A stretch of 38,319 nucleotides of DNA from Candidatus Kapaibacterium sp. (GTDB lineage Bacteria; Bacteroidota; Ignavibacteria; Kapaibacteriales; UBA7675): assembly GCA_028284775.1 (NCBI GenBank), contig JANQRB010000059.1, positions 1 to 38,319 on the forward strand, written 5' to 3'. Both the position numbers and the translations under genes were made by a program. Under the pieces are notes generated by a model. That model searched no databases. It had not been told where the DNA came from and saw only the letters and a list, made by a program, of their open reading frames with translations. Positions 9,101 to 17,535 of this stretch are shown here, piece after piece. Every line of letters starts with the position of its first letter. Position 1 is the stretch's first letter.

Positions 9101-12100
9101 GCGGCATTCGTATAGGACTTGTCCGTCCAGACTTTCTTGATCCCGTTTTTCGTAAGGACGTCGGACTCAACCCTGATGATCTGTTCAAGGGCATTCATGA
9201 AGTTCGTTACGGTCACGCCCGGAATGCCCTGGGCAGGCGTATTTTCAACATAAATCAATGCCTCGCCGGGATAATCACCGGCATTCGGCAGATCGCTGAC
9301 CCAGCCGGTGTTGGCTTCCAGCAGATAACCGAAATTGTCCAGCGTTTCGATCAACACGCCGAACCCATCATAGCTATAGGTCTTGAAATTGCCGTCCAGG
9401 TCGGTTTCTTTGCTTATCATTCCAATGTCAGTAAATTCTCTCGTGATGCTTTGCCCGATCGCATTTGTCTCGCTGACGATATATCGGCCTTTGCCGTCAT
9501 AACTGGCATATCTTGGTTTCGGCTGATAGCTGTGCAAAGGATCCGAAATCGACTCCGTCACGGACACCGTATTGCCAAACCCATCGTACTGATAGGACTC
9601 GATAAGACCGATGTCTTCGTTCGGATCACTATGATTCAGGTCCGTGAGCGTCTTGCTGTCGGGCAGGTATGGATTGCCGGTACCGTTGTACGTGAATATT
9701 GATTTAAGCTTGAAGTAGTCAGCGTCATCGTAGTGCTTCATACTTGTAATGCTCGTCTTCAGAAGATTGTCCCAGGAACCGAGAGTTAATGGATCGAAGG
9801 TATTGGTGATCTCATGTATACTAATTTCATTGTTCGTATTCTGATCTGTAATCACGGTCTTTTGTGTCAATACGTTATGATAGTCATCCTGTACAACGGT
9901 TTTTGTCGTCGTTACTTTTTGATCGAACTGGTCAATCGTTTCCGAGGCAACATACTTGTTATAAACTCCCGTATGTTGATCAAGCTCGAAGAAATAGCTG
10001 TAATCTGTTCTGTCGATGAATCGGGATACGCCAGTAGAAAGATTGCGGCTGTGTGTAAGTTTAGAGTCTATGTCAAGATCGAAAAGTTTTTTGCCAAAGC
10101 CATTCTGATTCACCTGATCGACACTGAAGTAAGAGAGGTTGATCACTTCACTCGTCTCGTTGTCTGACACCCCGACCTCGAACTCCAAAAAGCCGAGCAA
10201 GCCCTTGTCCTTATGACGCACACCATGTCCATAGCGGAATTCCTTGCTGTGAATGGGATTGCTATAGTCCGATGCCTTGTAATAGTCGACTCCCGCTACC
10301 AGCATCATGCCGGAGTTGAACTCGATTAAGGGGAACTGCTGCGACGTACCGAAGCTGTAGACGCTGCGGTTGTCCATTCCTTTGTACTCGAGAACCCACT
10401 TATTGTTAAAACTCTCCGTTATCGATTTAACATGATTGGCGTGTTCACCAGGAATCAATGAAATCAGTCTGTCGTCGGCGTTAGCGTCAAGGTCTTCAAC
10501 ATAGAAATCCAGATTGCCGTCATTGGTGAAATCGCTGACATAAAATTTGGAGTAGTATCTTGTGCCGTGATCTTCTTCGCGTTTGCTGTAGTTTGTAATG
10601 AGCAGCTCCTTGCCGCCACTAAGAAATTGATAGGTGTTTTCCTTCAGAGTGAAATCAAGGTAAAGTTGTCCGGGATACTCTTCGAATTCAATTTCACCCT
10701 TGGAGTAGTAAAAGTTAAAATGAATGTCATTGTACCCGGGCGGATTCTGGTCATCACGAAATCTTCGATAGTGCAACAGGTCGTCCAGTCCGTCGCCATT
10801 AAAGTCGTTGACCAGGAGATAGTTGTTGTGCTTTACGGGAGTAAAATCATCCTCTGACGGTTGCACGAACAAAACCGATTTCGTACCATTGTCATCACCC
10901 CGGACCAGGCGTCTGTTGTTAAATCCGACGCCGTTGTTGAGCAGAATGTATACCTGCTGGTTGAATTGACCGCCGCTGCCGATACCCTTCGAATACAGCA
11001 TGTCCGTCAGGCCGTCGCCATTGAAGTCGCCCACATTGGCATTAGGTCCGCCGACGGAAAGCGTCGGAAGAGTGTTGATCAAGCCGAAAAAACCGTTACT
11101 CTTTAACTCAAAAAAGTAGCCTTGCTTTTGCTGATCGAAATCACCGATGTACAAATCCGTTTTGTTGTCGGAGTTAAACCGGCCCATCAGCGACATCGGA
11201 TGATCACTTCCGATATCTGTCTGATATGTTTTGATGTTAGCCATAATTGTCTGACCCGGCAAGACGGTGTTGCTCCCGTCCATTAACTCGATGTTGACAA
11301 TTTTTATGTCATCCTGACTTTTTAACGAGAGATTTTGAATCACACGGTCCGAGCCAAATAGACATATTTCCAGCTCGCCGTCATCATCAAAATCATTATA
11401 GTTGATGCCGGCGACGACAAACTGCGTACTCTGATCATAAAAGCTGTCGTAATCTCCTACATTCAACCAAAACTCGCTCGCGCTATTGAAAACAAACCTG
11501 GCTCCGTCCGAAAGGTAAACCCGGAAAAAGAGTTTTTTGTAGTTGTGCGCCTTCTTGAATAGGTAGTGCTGATTGTTGGGATCAACGTTTTCCTTGTAAA
11601 GTGGAACAATGAGATCATCGTATCCATCATGATTTAAGTCGCCGGAAAATATCCACTCTCGAAGCAACTCATGGTTGTATCGATAGTAGTCATCGGTGAC
11701 AAAAGTTTGCGGACCGCCCGGCGGATCAGTAAAGTACATGTCGCTCGTTTGGTCCGGTTTTCGGGGATAGCCGATCTGCAAGTGCCACCTCGCAAGGTTT
11801 TCCCCCGGAAGATAATCGCGTTCGATCGTGACGCGATCCTTGACGCCATCGCCGTTGTAGTCTCCGAAGACGTAGTATTTGTATTGCTCATTCGCCAGAC
11901 CGCTTATCGGATGTGCAGCTACTTCTGTGGCTGCTTCAGCGGCCTGGTCGATCGTCGCATAGTTCTCAAATACCAGTGAGTTTCTTCTTGCGCCATGCCT
12001 GCCGATTTCTGTCAGAGTGTGAAGCTTTGAGAAATGCTCAAATATGTATTTGAATTCATACTTGCGAATAACATTGTCATCAATGTTAGACTCGATGCTC

Positions 12101-14007
12101 TCAATCAACAACTCGTTGACGGTCAGATCGCCTTCGTAGTAGTGTTTGTTTTTATCGTTCCGAATCGTGTAGTTGAACTTGACCGTCGCGTAGGGCGCGA
12201 GGAATTCTGCGGTATTGCCTGTGTAGTGAATTTCGGAGAGTACGATTTGCCCATTGTGATCAATATAGTCATAGTCAACATAGTTGCCGTTTGCATCCGT
12301 GACTTTGTTAATATACCAGGCAACGACGCCATTTTTGAGCGTCTGGCGGGAGTCTTGTGTTCTGCCGTATTCTACGATTTTGCCGTCCTTATACTCCACT
12401 CTGAACCACTGATATCCTTTGGGGGTCGAAAACATCGGATATACTTTTTTGGCGTTATCGGACTGAGTCTGGTAAATCGCGCCATCAAGACCTTCGACTC
12501 CCTCTACGACGATCAGCCTTTCGCCGTCGAATGATAGCTTATCGAAGTTTGTGAACTGAAACTTTTCATTAACATTGTCATGGTATCTGTCTTTGCCGAC
12601 CCGCTTAATTGTTGAGACCGCGTCGACATCGAAACCCCAGCCCGCCAGGCCATTCCCGGCCTGACTGTTGTAGATCAGATTGAGCTTTGGCTGCATGCCG
12701 TTTGTTCCGGGCGCTACAAACAAGGGCACCGAGTAAACTGCGGATCCGGTAGGTGTTACTGTCAGCTCGCCTTTTAACTGGCCCGGAGAATTCTCCGACA
12801 AGTCTCTTGTGGCAGGGTCGATCGCTTCGATATAGTCGGTTTGTGGAAATTCCCATCCCCCAATTGTGATTGGTGTCGACAGAGCAAAATCATGGATTGT
12901 CGGTACCTTGTTGCTCCATGTCATTGCATCACAAGAGCTCGAAACGTTGATTATTTCCTTTTTTCGATTATTGGAGTTGCCGCTAACCTGAATGTCAAAC
13001 GTAAACTCGCAGCATTCCTCCGGGTCACACAGTTCATATCCATCGGCGGTCTTGTTGAGGCAGGGAATAAAAAAGTTGACGGTGAAATTACTATTGTCAA
13101 TGCCCGTGAGTGTGTTAATAGCATATTCCATCAGCTTTTGGGTGAGGTTACTTTGATCGACAAAATCAAAATCGCCTTCAATTTCATTCAGAACTTCGAG
13201 TCCGAAGAGGCTGATATTGTACTCACCATTCGAGCATTGCGAGACTTCGTAACTTGGCCTTAGCAATATTGTGTTGTTGCTGTTATCGGAATATTCAACC
13301 TGCTTGCCGTAACTACCCTGGTAGATAGTTGATGTATTGCTGCATGACTCAAAACAAGGGGCGTGATCCAATGGGTCTAAGTGGGTGTTGATTTCATTGA
13401 ATACTGAACACAAATTTTGACACGGTTCCTCGGGATTCAATGGCAGCGGACAGGATGAGCTGCTGTTGATAAGCGTTTTCCCTGATAAGCGAAAAGGCAC
13501 CCACGGATTTGCAGGCTCCATCGGAACAAAATTGAACGTCATTATGCAGCAAAGATTTTCGTCACAAGGATAATAGCCGCCAGATGTTAAATCATCAACG
13601 GTATAGATTTGATCATCTGTGTAGGCCCAGCAACTCGGGAATTCCAGGGTAACGGTCACCGCTTGAGAATTGTCGGGCAGGTTAACGGTATACCAATTCA
13701 AAATGTTGCTGATTGTATTGCCGAAATCTCTGACGAGATCATCAGATTCGGTATGAGCTGGAAACTGGACTATTTTAATGTGATGAAGGCTTTCATTGTA
13801 TAGGTAGGGTACCTTGGTGTATGTTGGGTCTACCGGTCGTATTTCATCAGGGTCGGGAGAACCGAAACTGCTGTAATCCATATATTCGGCTAATCCGCTC
13901 TTGTCAAAAATACTGATCGGACTGCATGGAGATGGCTCCTGACAAATTGTTCGGTTGTGTGTGACGAGGCACAGAATTGCCAACGCCAATACTACACGCA
14001 TACTCAT
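6139..14007 (-). CDS. Giant SpvB/TcdB-like RHS repeat protein (TcB-TcC-type cocoon)
   Basis: The protein is 2622 aa. The start at 14007 is supported by AGGGAG (complement of 14014-14019) 6 nt upstream and by a signal peptide (MSMRVVLALAILCLVTHN). Residues about 60-360 form a cysteine-rich region with two related modules (see the separate repeat entry). Residues about 400-570 match the SpvB domain ('GELTVTPTGSAVYSVPLFV', 'GWGFDVDAVSTIKRVGKD'). Six FG-GAP/VCBS calcium-binding motifs follow at about 715-1170 (for example GDYNGDGVKD, GDFNGDGLTD, NDFNGDGLDD). A TcdB-middle-like segment and many YD repeats ('YQYDGFGN', 'YDNFGRKAKI') run from about 1180 to 2190. The RHS core ends 'YALNNPLTYTDPSGEG' near residue 2275. 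In ABC toxins SpvB-TcdB plus RHS make a hollow cocoon, and the core self-cleaves to free a C-terminal effector. Here the last 348 residues are glycine/alanine-rich and then beta-rich, matching no toxin I recognise. No T9SS domain is seen. Confidence 0.93.
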   Translation of the reverse strand: MSMRVVLALAILCLVTHNRTICQEPSPCSPISIFDKSGLAEYMDYSSFGSPDPDEIRPVDPTYTKVPYLYNESLHHIKIVQFPAHTESDDLVRDFGNTISNILNWYTVNLPDNSQAVTVTLEFPSCWAYTDDQIYTVDDLTSGGYYPCDENLCCIMTFNFVPMEPANPWVPFRLSGKTLINSSSSCPLPLNPEEPCQNLCSVFNEINTHLDPLDHAPCFESCSNTSTIYQGSYGKQVEYSDNSNNTILLRPSYEVSQCSNGEYNISLFGLEVLNEIEGDFDFVDQSNLTQKLMEYAINTLTGIDNSNFTVNFFIPCLNKTADGYELCDPEECCEFTFDIQVSGNSNNRKKEIINVSSSCDAMTWSNKVPTIHDFALSTPITIGGWEFPQTDYIEAIDPATRDLSENSPGQLKGELTVTPTGSAVYSVPLFVAPGTNGMQPKLNLIYNSQAGNGLAGWGFDVDAVSTIKRVGKDRYHDNVNEKFQFTNFDKLSFDGERLIVVEGVEGLDGAIYQTQSDNAKKVYPMFSTPKGYQWFRVEYKDGKIVEYGRTQDSRQTLKNGVVAWYINKVTDANGNYVDYDYIDHNGQIVLSEIHYTGNTAEFLAPYATVKFNYTIRNDKNKHYYEGDLTVNELLIESIESNIDDNVIRKYEFKYIFEHFSKLHTLTEIGRHGARRNSLVFENYATIDQAAEAATEVAAHPISGLANEQYKYYVFGDYNGDGVKDRVTIERDYLPGENLARWHLQIGYPRKPDQTSDMYFTDPPGGPQTFVTDDYYRYNHELLREWIFSGDLNHDGYDDLIVPLYKENVDPNNQHYLFKKAHNYKKLFFRVYLSDGARFVFNSASEFWLNVGDYDSFYDQSTQFVVAGINYNDFDDDGELEICLFGSDRVIQNLSLKSQDDIKIVNIELMDGSNTVLPGQTIMANIKTYQTDIGSDHPMSLMGRFNSDNKTDLYIGDFDQQKQGYFFELKSNGFFGLINTLPTLSVGGPNANVGDFNGDGLTDMLYSKGIGSGGQFNQQVYILLNNGVGFNNRRLVRGDDNGTKSVLFVQPSEDDFTPVKHNNYLLVNDFNGDGLDDLLHYRRFRDDQNPPGYNDIHFNFYYSKGEIEFEEYPGQLYLDFTLKENTYQFLSGGKELLITNYSKREEDHGTRYYSKFYVSDFTNDGNLDFYVEDLDANADDRLISLIPGEHANHVKSITESFNNKWVLEYKGMDNRSVYSFGTSQQFPLIEFNSGMMLVAGVDYYKASDYSNPIHSKEFRYGHGVRHKDKGLLGFLEFEVGVSDNETSEVINLSYFSVDQVNQNGFGKKLFDLDIDSKLTHSRNLSTGVSRFIDRTDYSYFFELDQHTGVYNKYVASETIDQFDQKVTTTKTVVQDDYHNVLTQKTVITDQNTNNEISIHEITNTFDPLTLGSWDNLLKTSITSMKHYDDADYFKLKSIFTYNGTGNPYLPDSKTLTDLNHSDPNEDIGLIESYQYDGFGNTVSVTESISDPLHSYQPKPRYASYDGKGRYIVSETNAIGQSITREFTDIGMISKETDLDGNFKTYSYDGFGVLIETLDNFGYLLEANTGWVSDLPNAGDYPGEALIYVENTPAQGIPGVTVTNFMNALEQIIRVESDVLTKNGIKKVWTDKSYTNAAKISSESTPYFIADNPERITEYKYEAVLGQISEIKNRSYDNSESLVTSFQYDLSNRKVTTTDPSLNTTVEIVDAAGNQIESIDADNNSVHKKYASNGKVAQVETVLEDGINGEKISVVISYDNFGRKAKIVDPDAGEFSYKYNAYGELTEQSNKNGSFTYVYDLLGRKTQEKQFDNLNVLQNTIDYTYVGSGNGIGKVSSIADDVSTTVLSYYSNGKLLSSSETVEAYYDANNNQLVPQQVFTKSFTYDSYGRVKTETVESGHTFENVYHATHADLIDVKEKEAGGTYRQLWKFIDADHFGRLTEYQRGDALIENFFEFDDLGFPKEVKSHKVGNQQIYVLEEYVFDHKNGTLTSRSRNYTDTETFSYDNQYRLKSYTHNSVTNTMTYHKDGSIKSKTGIGNYFYNNTDNHKLTDLKNSSIVENGNTIILEDKTINYNAFNSIDDITQNNLMTDFRYRYDGQRIAKYAFDNGYLEKARYYSGAYEKELLANGDTKEIIYVPNTRGQVVIVKTTSGGNVDEKLYYPTMDYLGSLVALADHLGNRIESYSYDAWGRMRDYNNWNNYIDEGSLTYFDILGRGFTGHEHMSDYRLINMNGRVYDPILSQFIQPDNQVQVSDFTAGYNRYAYALNNPLTYTDPSGEGFVTAMLISAAISVASNGIMNSVDNKPFFQNAGYAAVLGAVGGAASNSIGAAVVKMKDASDLSKLVFKVVTHGHLGGVLSGLSGGKYGQGFVSSGIGTLAASQMGSALEEYGKVYQSLGILGVSPIASGVSSELMGGRFWIGFRNGLISAATNDMAHLGVNGLKALLNLSPFHASINITAAFKSGRLRHLIGPDAIVVAGYFDLIIGPYSFTFEQGIMILFVGENAGLYPVGDIAWVGMGIPSVGGGAEISYLYSTKSNPTKDDFTGFRYETGGSESFLGLEIGGNYVTSRHPGSSGPYTFGFATTIGADLVQTAWPGVQWNQGTTKIENWGGWKGTTFRELFYSW
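12925..13647 (-). repeat. Two divergent cysteine-rich modules inside the RHS protein
   Basis: Inside the N-terminal region of the RHS protein two stretches share a pattern. Copy 1 (about residues 120-185) has FPSC, then YYPCDENLCC, then INSSSSC. Copy 2 (about residues 310-358) has FIPC, then YELCDPEECC, then INVSSSC. The shared order is Cys, spacer, Cys-Asp, three residues, Cys-Cys, a beta-like stretch, then Ser-rich Cys. This points to duplication of a disulphide-stabilised extracellular module. I do not recognise it as a named domain. Coordinates are approximate. Confidence 0.7.
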
Positions 14008-14192
14008 GTTGTGCTCCCTGAATTCATTGATTTCTGATTAAAAGGAATGTCGATTGCAGATCGTTTGGGCTATTAATATGCCAAGTTGTCTGGCTTGAGA
14101 TGGAATTCAGCCTGTCAGCAAATTATTAACCCGATTAAGTCAGATATAAGGCTGCTGCTCTGTGCCTAATGCCAGCGCGATGATCAATGTCT

Positions 14193-14223
14193 GTCGGTGT
14201 CCGATTGCAGGATAGACACCGAC
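14193..14223. repeat. Inverted repeat, 9-bp arms, upstream of RHS gene
   Basis: GTCGGTGTC (14193-14201) is the exact reverse complement of GACACCGAC (14215-14223), with a 13-nt loop. It lies about 185 bp upstream of the RHS start. On the plus strand it is followed by CTGATTTT, a poor U-tract, so it could be a weak plus-strand terminator or an operator-like palindrome. Confidence 0.55.
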
Positions 14224-14580
14224 CTGATTTTAATGTGGTTGTTGCTCAGCGGTTTAACAAAAGACAATTGGATATACAGGGTCTATCCTTTAGAAACCCA
14301 GTTGTTCTATCGGCGTGGTTCACTCTTGACCATATCTCACACGTAACAGTAATTCACACCGAAAATTAATGTCCATAGCGAGAGAGGGCGACATTCTCTA
14401 CTGGAGCCCATGCTGTTCGTTCCTCAAGTGTCCACAGTAAATGAATACGGCGGTTTGGCTTTTCTGCATGATCTCCTCGATCATTGCTTTCTGGGCCTGT
14501 TTCTCACTATGTTCGGACGTGTCTCCGCCTCTTTTTCATCGCACGCTTTCCACAATATCTGTGAGCAAGCACATGCATCG

Positions 14581-14602
14581 CGACACTCAGAGGAGAGTGT
14601 CG
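14581..14602. repeat. Inverted repeat, 8-bp arms, 6-nt loop
   Basis: CGACACTC (14581-14588) and GAGTGTCG (14595-14602) are exact reverse complements around the loop AGAGGA. The compact loop suggests a stable RNA hairpin on either strand. No run of T follows. No gene is near enough to assign a role. Confidence 0.55.
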
Positions 14603-14868
14603 TCATTGAGGACCTGTTGTGATTACCCTTCGTATGCCGTCAAGTCACCTGAATGTTCGAAGCTCAACGAAGACTGGACTATGATAGCTGAATTTTGGCG
14701 TGTTAGCCAGAGCTAATGAGTGTCCGCGCCGTTTTACCCGGTAAGCGCTGGAGATTTTCCAGTATACGCAACAATTTGATGTAGTCGCGCAGTATGCCGT
14801 TTAACATTGCCCTATTTCGACTTTCCACTAAGCCACAAGCTAATTATTGAGCAGACATAGCTGAATCG

Positions 14869-14878
14869 AAGGAGGTGA
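14869..14878 (+). promoter_or_regulatory. Isolated perfect Shine-Dalgarno sequence without a proper start codon
   Basis: AAGGAGGTGA is the full complement of the 16S rRNA 3' tail. The downstream sequence is CATTAAAGAG, with no ATG, GTG or TTG at normal spacing; the frame after the nearby ATT or internal GTG is short. It may be a relic of a decayed gene start or a chance match. Confidence 0.3.
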
Positions 14879-15245
14879 CATTAAAGAGAAATCTGATCCC
14901 GGCACTGCTAAACAGAACGGCCAGACGGTGAAACCGGCACGAGCAAAGACAGGTTACAGTCAAATGATTGTCGAAAGCCAGGTGAGTCTGAAGCGGTAAT
15001 TCATCCAAATCAGCAGTTCTACTGATCTTGGCAGTTCCAACGTCAAATCGATGGGCAACTGTTCGCAATGATGTTCTAACTTGCCTTGCTGAGCCAGGCT
15101 CAGAGTCCGGCGCAATCAGCACAAAATCGCATAATCTCAATGCCGCAATGGGACCGAATCTGACCGGCCTTCATTACTGTCGGCACTTCACTATGGGATT
15201 TTGGCCGATGACGCCGAACAATGAAACCTCTTGTGCCCATTATCA

Positions 15246-16187
15246 TTAATCGATTATCCGGAATGTCCCTTCGCGAGAAATGATCGTCCCGCAGGGATTC
15301 CTTGCTTTTACCCTCAGCTTCAGGCCGTCATCCGCTACGCTTTTGATACGTAAGAAAAACTCCTTCCCGGTTTCGCCATGCTGACTGATCCAGCTGATCC
15401 CGTTGTCCCGTGAAATCTGCCACTCGAAGGTCTGGGGCGCACTTCCCGTGACATTAACGCTGAACCTGGCGCTTACACCCGGCACCCCTTCGCCGTCCAG
15501 CACCTGGCTGAGCCATCTGAGCGAGCTTTGAACATGCAGCACCCCAGGCCTGGTAACTGATATGCCGTCGGCATTCCTGAATACGGCGCGGTATTTTTTG
15601 AAAATAGCCTGTGAAGGCGGAGGACTCTTAAGCTGCAATGTCTCATCGCTTGCGCCCGCAAGGTCAGTCCAGCCAATCCTGTCTTCATGCTCCTGCCACT
15701 GGACCGTATAGGGAGAACTTCCACTTGCCGCGGCTGTAAATGACGCATCCTCAGGCGCACAAATCGTCACGAGGTTTTCCGGATGTCTGATGATCTTCGG
15801 CCCGGTGTTCCGCAGAGACAACACAGCCTGCCGGCTTTCCACGTAGCCTCTTGAATTTTGCACGAATGCTCTGATCTGGTTCCCAATCATGTCCAATGTC
15901 ACTTCATCGATATTCAGTACCGCCGTATTTGCGCCGGGAATATCGGTGTAATCAAAATTCCCGCGACTCATCCGCCACTGTACCCGCGGAAAGGGTATGC
16001 CGGTATATTCGATACTGAATGAGACGGGCTGGCCTAGTGTCGCCGCGGCGTCCTGCGGCTCGGAAATAATCAGTGGAGCGCCATCCGGCCTCACCTCTCC
16101 GTTGTTGGGATCGAGTGTTGAGTTGTCACATGCCGCAGTCCACGCGAGCAGAAGCAAGAGCATGCAATATGTCCGAAATGTTCTCAT
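15246..16187 (-). CDS. Lipoprotein with three Ig-like domains
   Basis: The 313-aa protein begins with a lipoprotein signal (core MLLLLLAWTAAC) with the lipobox cysteine at residue 20, so it should be lipid-anchored. After a short linker there are three repeating units of about 90 aa (roughly 36-125, 128-218, 222-312). Each shows the Ig-like pattern of a conserved Trp ('PRVQWRMSRG', 'YTVQWQEHED', 'QTFEWQISRD') and a late 'Y/L-R-A/V' strand ('IRAFVQNS', 'YRAVFRNA', 'LRVKARNP'). Such units are common in adhesins and surface proteins. It follows the anti-sigma/beta-barrel gene (16241-17518) by 53 bp on the same strand and so is probably the third gene of the ECF sigma operon. A part in sensing beside the barrel protein is a plausible guess; simple adhesion is the alternative. 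Confidence 0.85.
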   Translation of the reverse strand: MRTFRTYCMLLLLLAWTAACDNSTLDPNNGEVRPDGAPLIISEPQDAAATLGQPVSFSIEYTGIPFPRVQWRMSRGNFDYTDIPGANTAVLNIDEVTLDMIGNQIRAFVQNSRGYVESRQAVLSLRNTGPKIIRHPENLVTICAPEDASFTAAASGSSPYTVQWQEHEDRIGWTDLAGASDETLQLKSPPPSQAIFKKYRAVFRNADGISVTRPGVLHVQSSLRWLSQVLDGEGVPGVSARFSVNVTGSAPQTFEWQISRDNGISWISQHGETGKEFFLRIKSVADDGLKLRVKARNPCGTIISREGTFRIID

Positions 16188-16240
16188 TGTATGATCCTCT
16201 AAAGATTTGTGTTAATTAAGATGTGCGCGGCTTGGCTTAT

Positions 16241-17518
16241 TCAGAATTTCACAAACATCGTTGCCGAAAGCCCAAGCCTGCCTAATCCCTTCCAGGGTCC
16301 CTGATCCCGAAAAAGCTGCAGGGCGGTTTCCGCACCCAGGCCAAAGGAAACCACACGTTCAGGGCTGTAATGCAGGCCGAGCACGGAGCGCAGCAGAGGT
16401 CCCGGTCGGCTGCCTCCCAGGCTCAATTGACCATAGGGCTGCAGTCCTTCGAGGAACTGCAGGGACTGCATACGGTATTGGTAGCTGATCCCGACCCAGG
16501 CAATCCGCTGCTCCAGCGTGAATACACCTGCATTGATGATATAGAGCGCCGTGGACATTTTTCCGGCCTCTACGCCAAGTGAATGATTCTCATCAAGGTG
16601 ATAAAAAATGCCGGCCTGAAAGTCGTCAATCAGGCTGGGATTTTCATCCAGGTGTGCTGTGCCGGGAAACCACAGAGCCGGAAGGTTGCTGCCGACCTGA
16701 AAGCTGAAGCGGCGCGGGATCGATTCCGTACCGGGTGGATCGGGCTGGCGAGATTCCTCCTGAGCGCTCAGGTCCGTACTGCTCCGGGTGTTTAAGTAAC
16801 TACCAGGCGGGACACTCGGTGCCGCTAATTCTTTCGCCCTTAAACCCGCCGGCAAGACTGTCTCTTTATTGTGGGTTGTGACAAACGGGATCGGCATTTT
16901 TTTAGGCATCTCGCTCGCGAGACTCTTGGCGGATTCGGCATCGCTGGCCGGTGTATGAGCACGAAGCGGCGGTTGGGATGCGCCCTCATGCATCTGGCCT
17001 GGCGACGCGGGGATTTCATTACGAAAAGACGCAATGCTCAATTCCTCGACCGGGCTTTCTGCCTCTTCCGGCGGGCTGGAAACCCGGCTGGCCGCTACCA
17101 GCCGGTCGGCCGCCACTTCCTCGGGAGCCGAAGTATCCCACAGCGCTACGGTCAGGAGAAATGTCACCATCGCCGCGCCCAGGGCTGAAATTAACAGTCC
17201 GCCGCCGCCCTGCATTCCGGCCATAAGCCCGCTGAATGCACTGCCTGCGCCGGAAGAGGTCACTGCTGCTGCCGTTCCCGCTGTCGACGCGATGCCGACG
17301 CTTGCAAACACAGTGTTTGTCATGCTATCGGGCGGCATCTGAACCGGCTTGTTGGCGCCGGCCGCAATGCGCAGCTGCATCGCTTCGCGGAATTCTTCCT
17401 GGAGATCGGCATTTGCAGCAAGGGCGCCGAAGAGGACCGATTGCTGCACGTCATTTGTTTCGCCGTCGAGAAACAGGTAGACAAGGTCGGCCGTCGAGTA
17501 TGTATCGTTGTATAGCAT
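16241..17518 (-). CDS. Putative trans-envelope anti-sigma factor with C-terminal beta-barrel (A)
   Basis: The protein is 425 aa. Residues about 10-50 (VYLFLDGETND..., EEFREAMQLR) resemble the N-terminal helices of anti-sigma factors, but lack the His and Cys-x-x-Cys zinc ligands of zinc-binding anti-sigma domains. One hydrophobic segment (about 106-126, LLISALGAAMVTFLLTVALW) should cross the inner membrane. Residues about 128-265 are rich in Pro, Ser, Glu and Ala and look disordered. Residues about 270-425 alternate in the way of an eight-stranded outer-membrane barrel ('FSFQVGSNLPALWF', 'HSLGVEAGKMSTALY') and end in the typical terminal strand SATMFVKF. There is no cleavable signal peptide, so the N-terminus is expected in the cytoplasm. 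The ECF sigma gene lies 17 bp upstream. The simplest reading is a sigma regulator that reports directly on the outer membrane. The layout is clear; the topology is inferred. Confidence 0.8.
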   Translation of the reverse strand: MLYNDTYSTADLVYLFLDGETNDVQQSVLFGALAANADLQEEFREAMQLRIAAGANKPVQMPPDSMTNTVFASVGIASTAGTAAAVTSSGAGSAFSGLMAGMQGGGGLLISALGAAMVTFLLTVALWDTSAPEEVAADRLVAASRVSSPPEEAESPVEELSIASFRNEIPASPGQMHEGASQPPLRAHTPASDAESAKSLASEMPKKMPIPFVTTHNKETVLPAGLRAKELAAPSVPPGSYLNTRSSTDLSAQEESRQPDPPGTESIPRRFSFQVGSNLPALWFPGTAHLDENPSLIDDFQAGIFYHLDENHSLGVEAGKMSTALYIINAGVFTLEQRIAWVGISYQYRMQSLQFLEGLQPYGQLSLGGSRPGPLLRSVLGLHYSPERVVSFGLGAETALQLFRDQGPWKGLGRLGLSATMFVKF

Positions 17519-17535
17519 AGTTAACAGGAGTTTGT

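Larger units (their letters stand above)
14008..15245. other. Gene-poor stretch of about 1.2 kb upstream of the RHS gene
   Basis: No convincing gene is seen on either strand. Several short frames (for example 14410-14622 plus, 14441-14716 plus, 14844-15140 minus, 15028-15249 plus) have no recognisable domain and mostly lack ribosome sites. The stretch must hold the promoter of the RHS gene close to 14020-14100. It contains two perfect inverted repeats (14193-14223 and 14581-14602) and an isolated perfect Shine-Dalgarno at 14869-14878. It may be decayed mobile DNA flanking the AT-rich RHS segment, but no transposase or terminal repeats could be demonstrated. Confidence 0.5.

Noticed and set aside
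14844..15140. 98-codon minus-strand frame and a 37-codon helical-looking frame near 14410-14530
   Set aside because: I considered transposase remnants, but no conserved motif, terminal repeat or target-site duplication could be seen.
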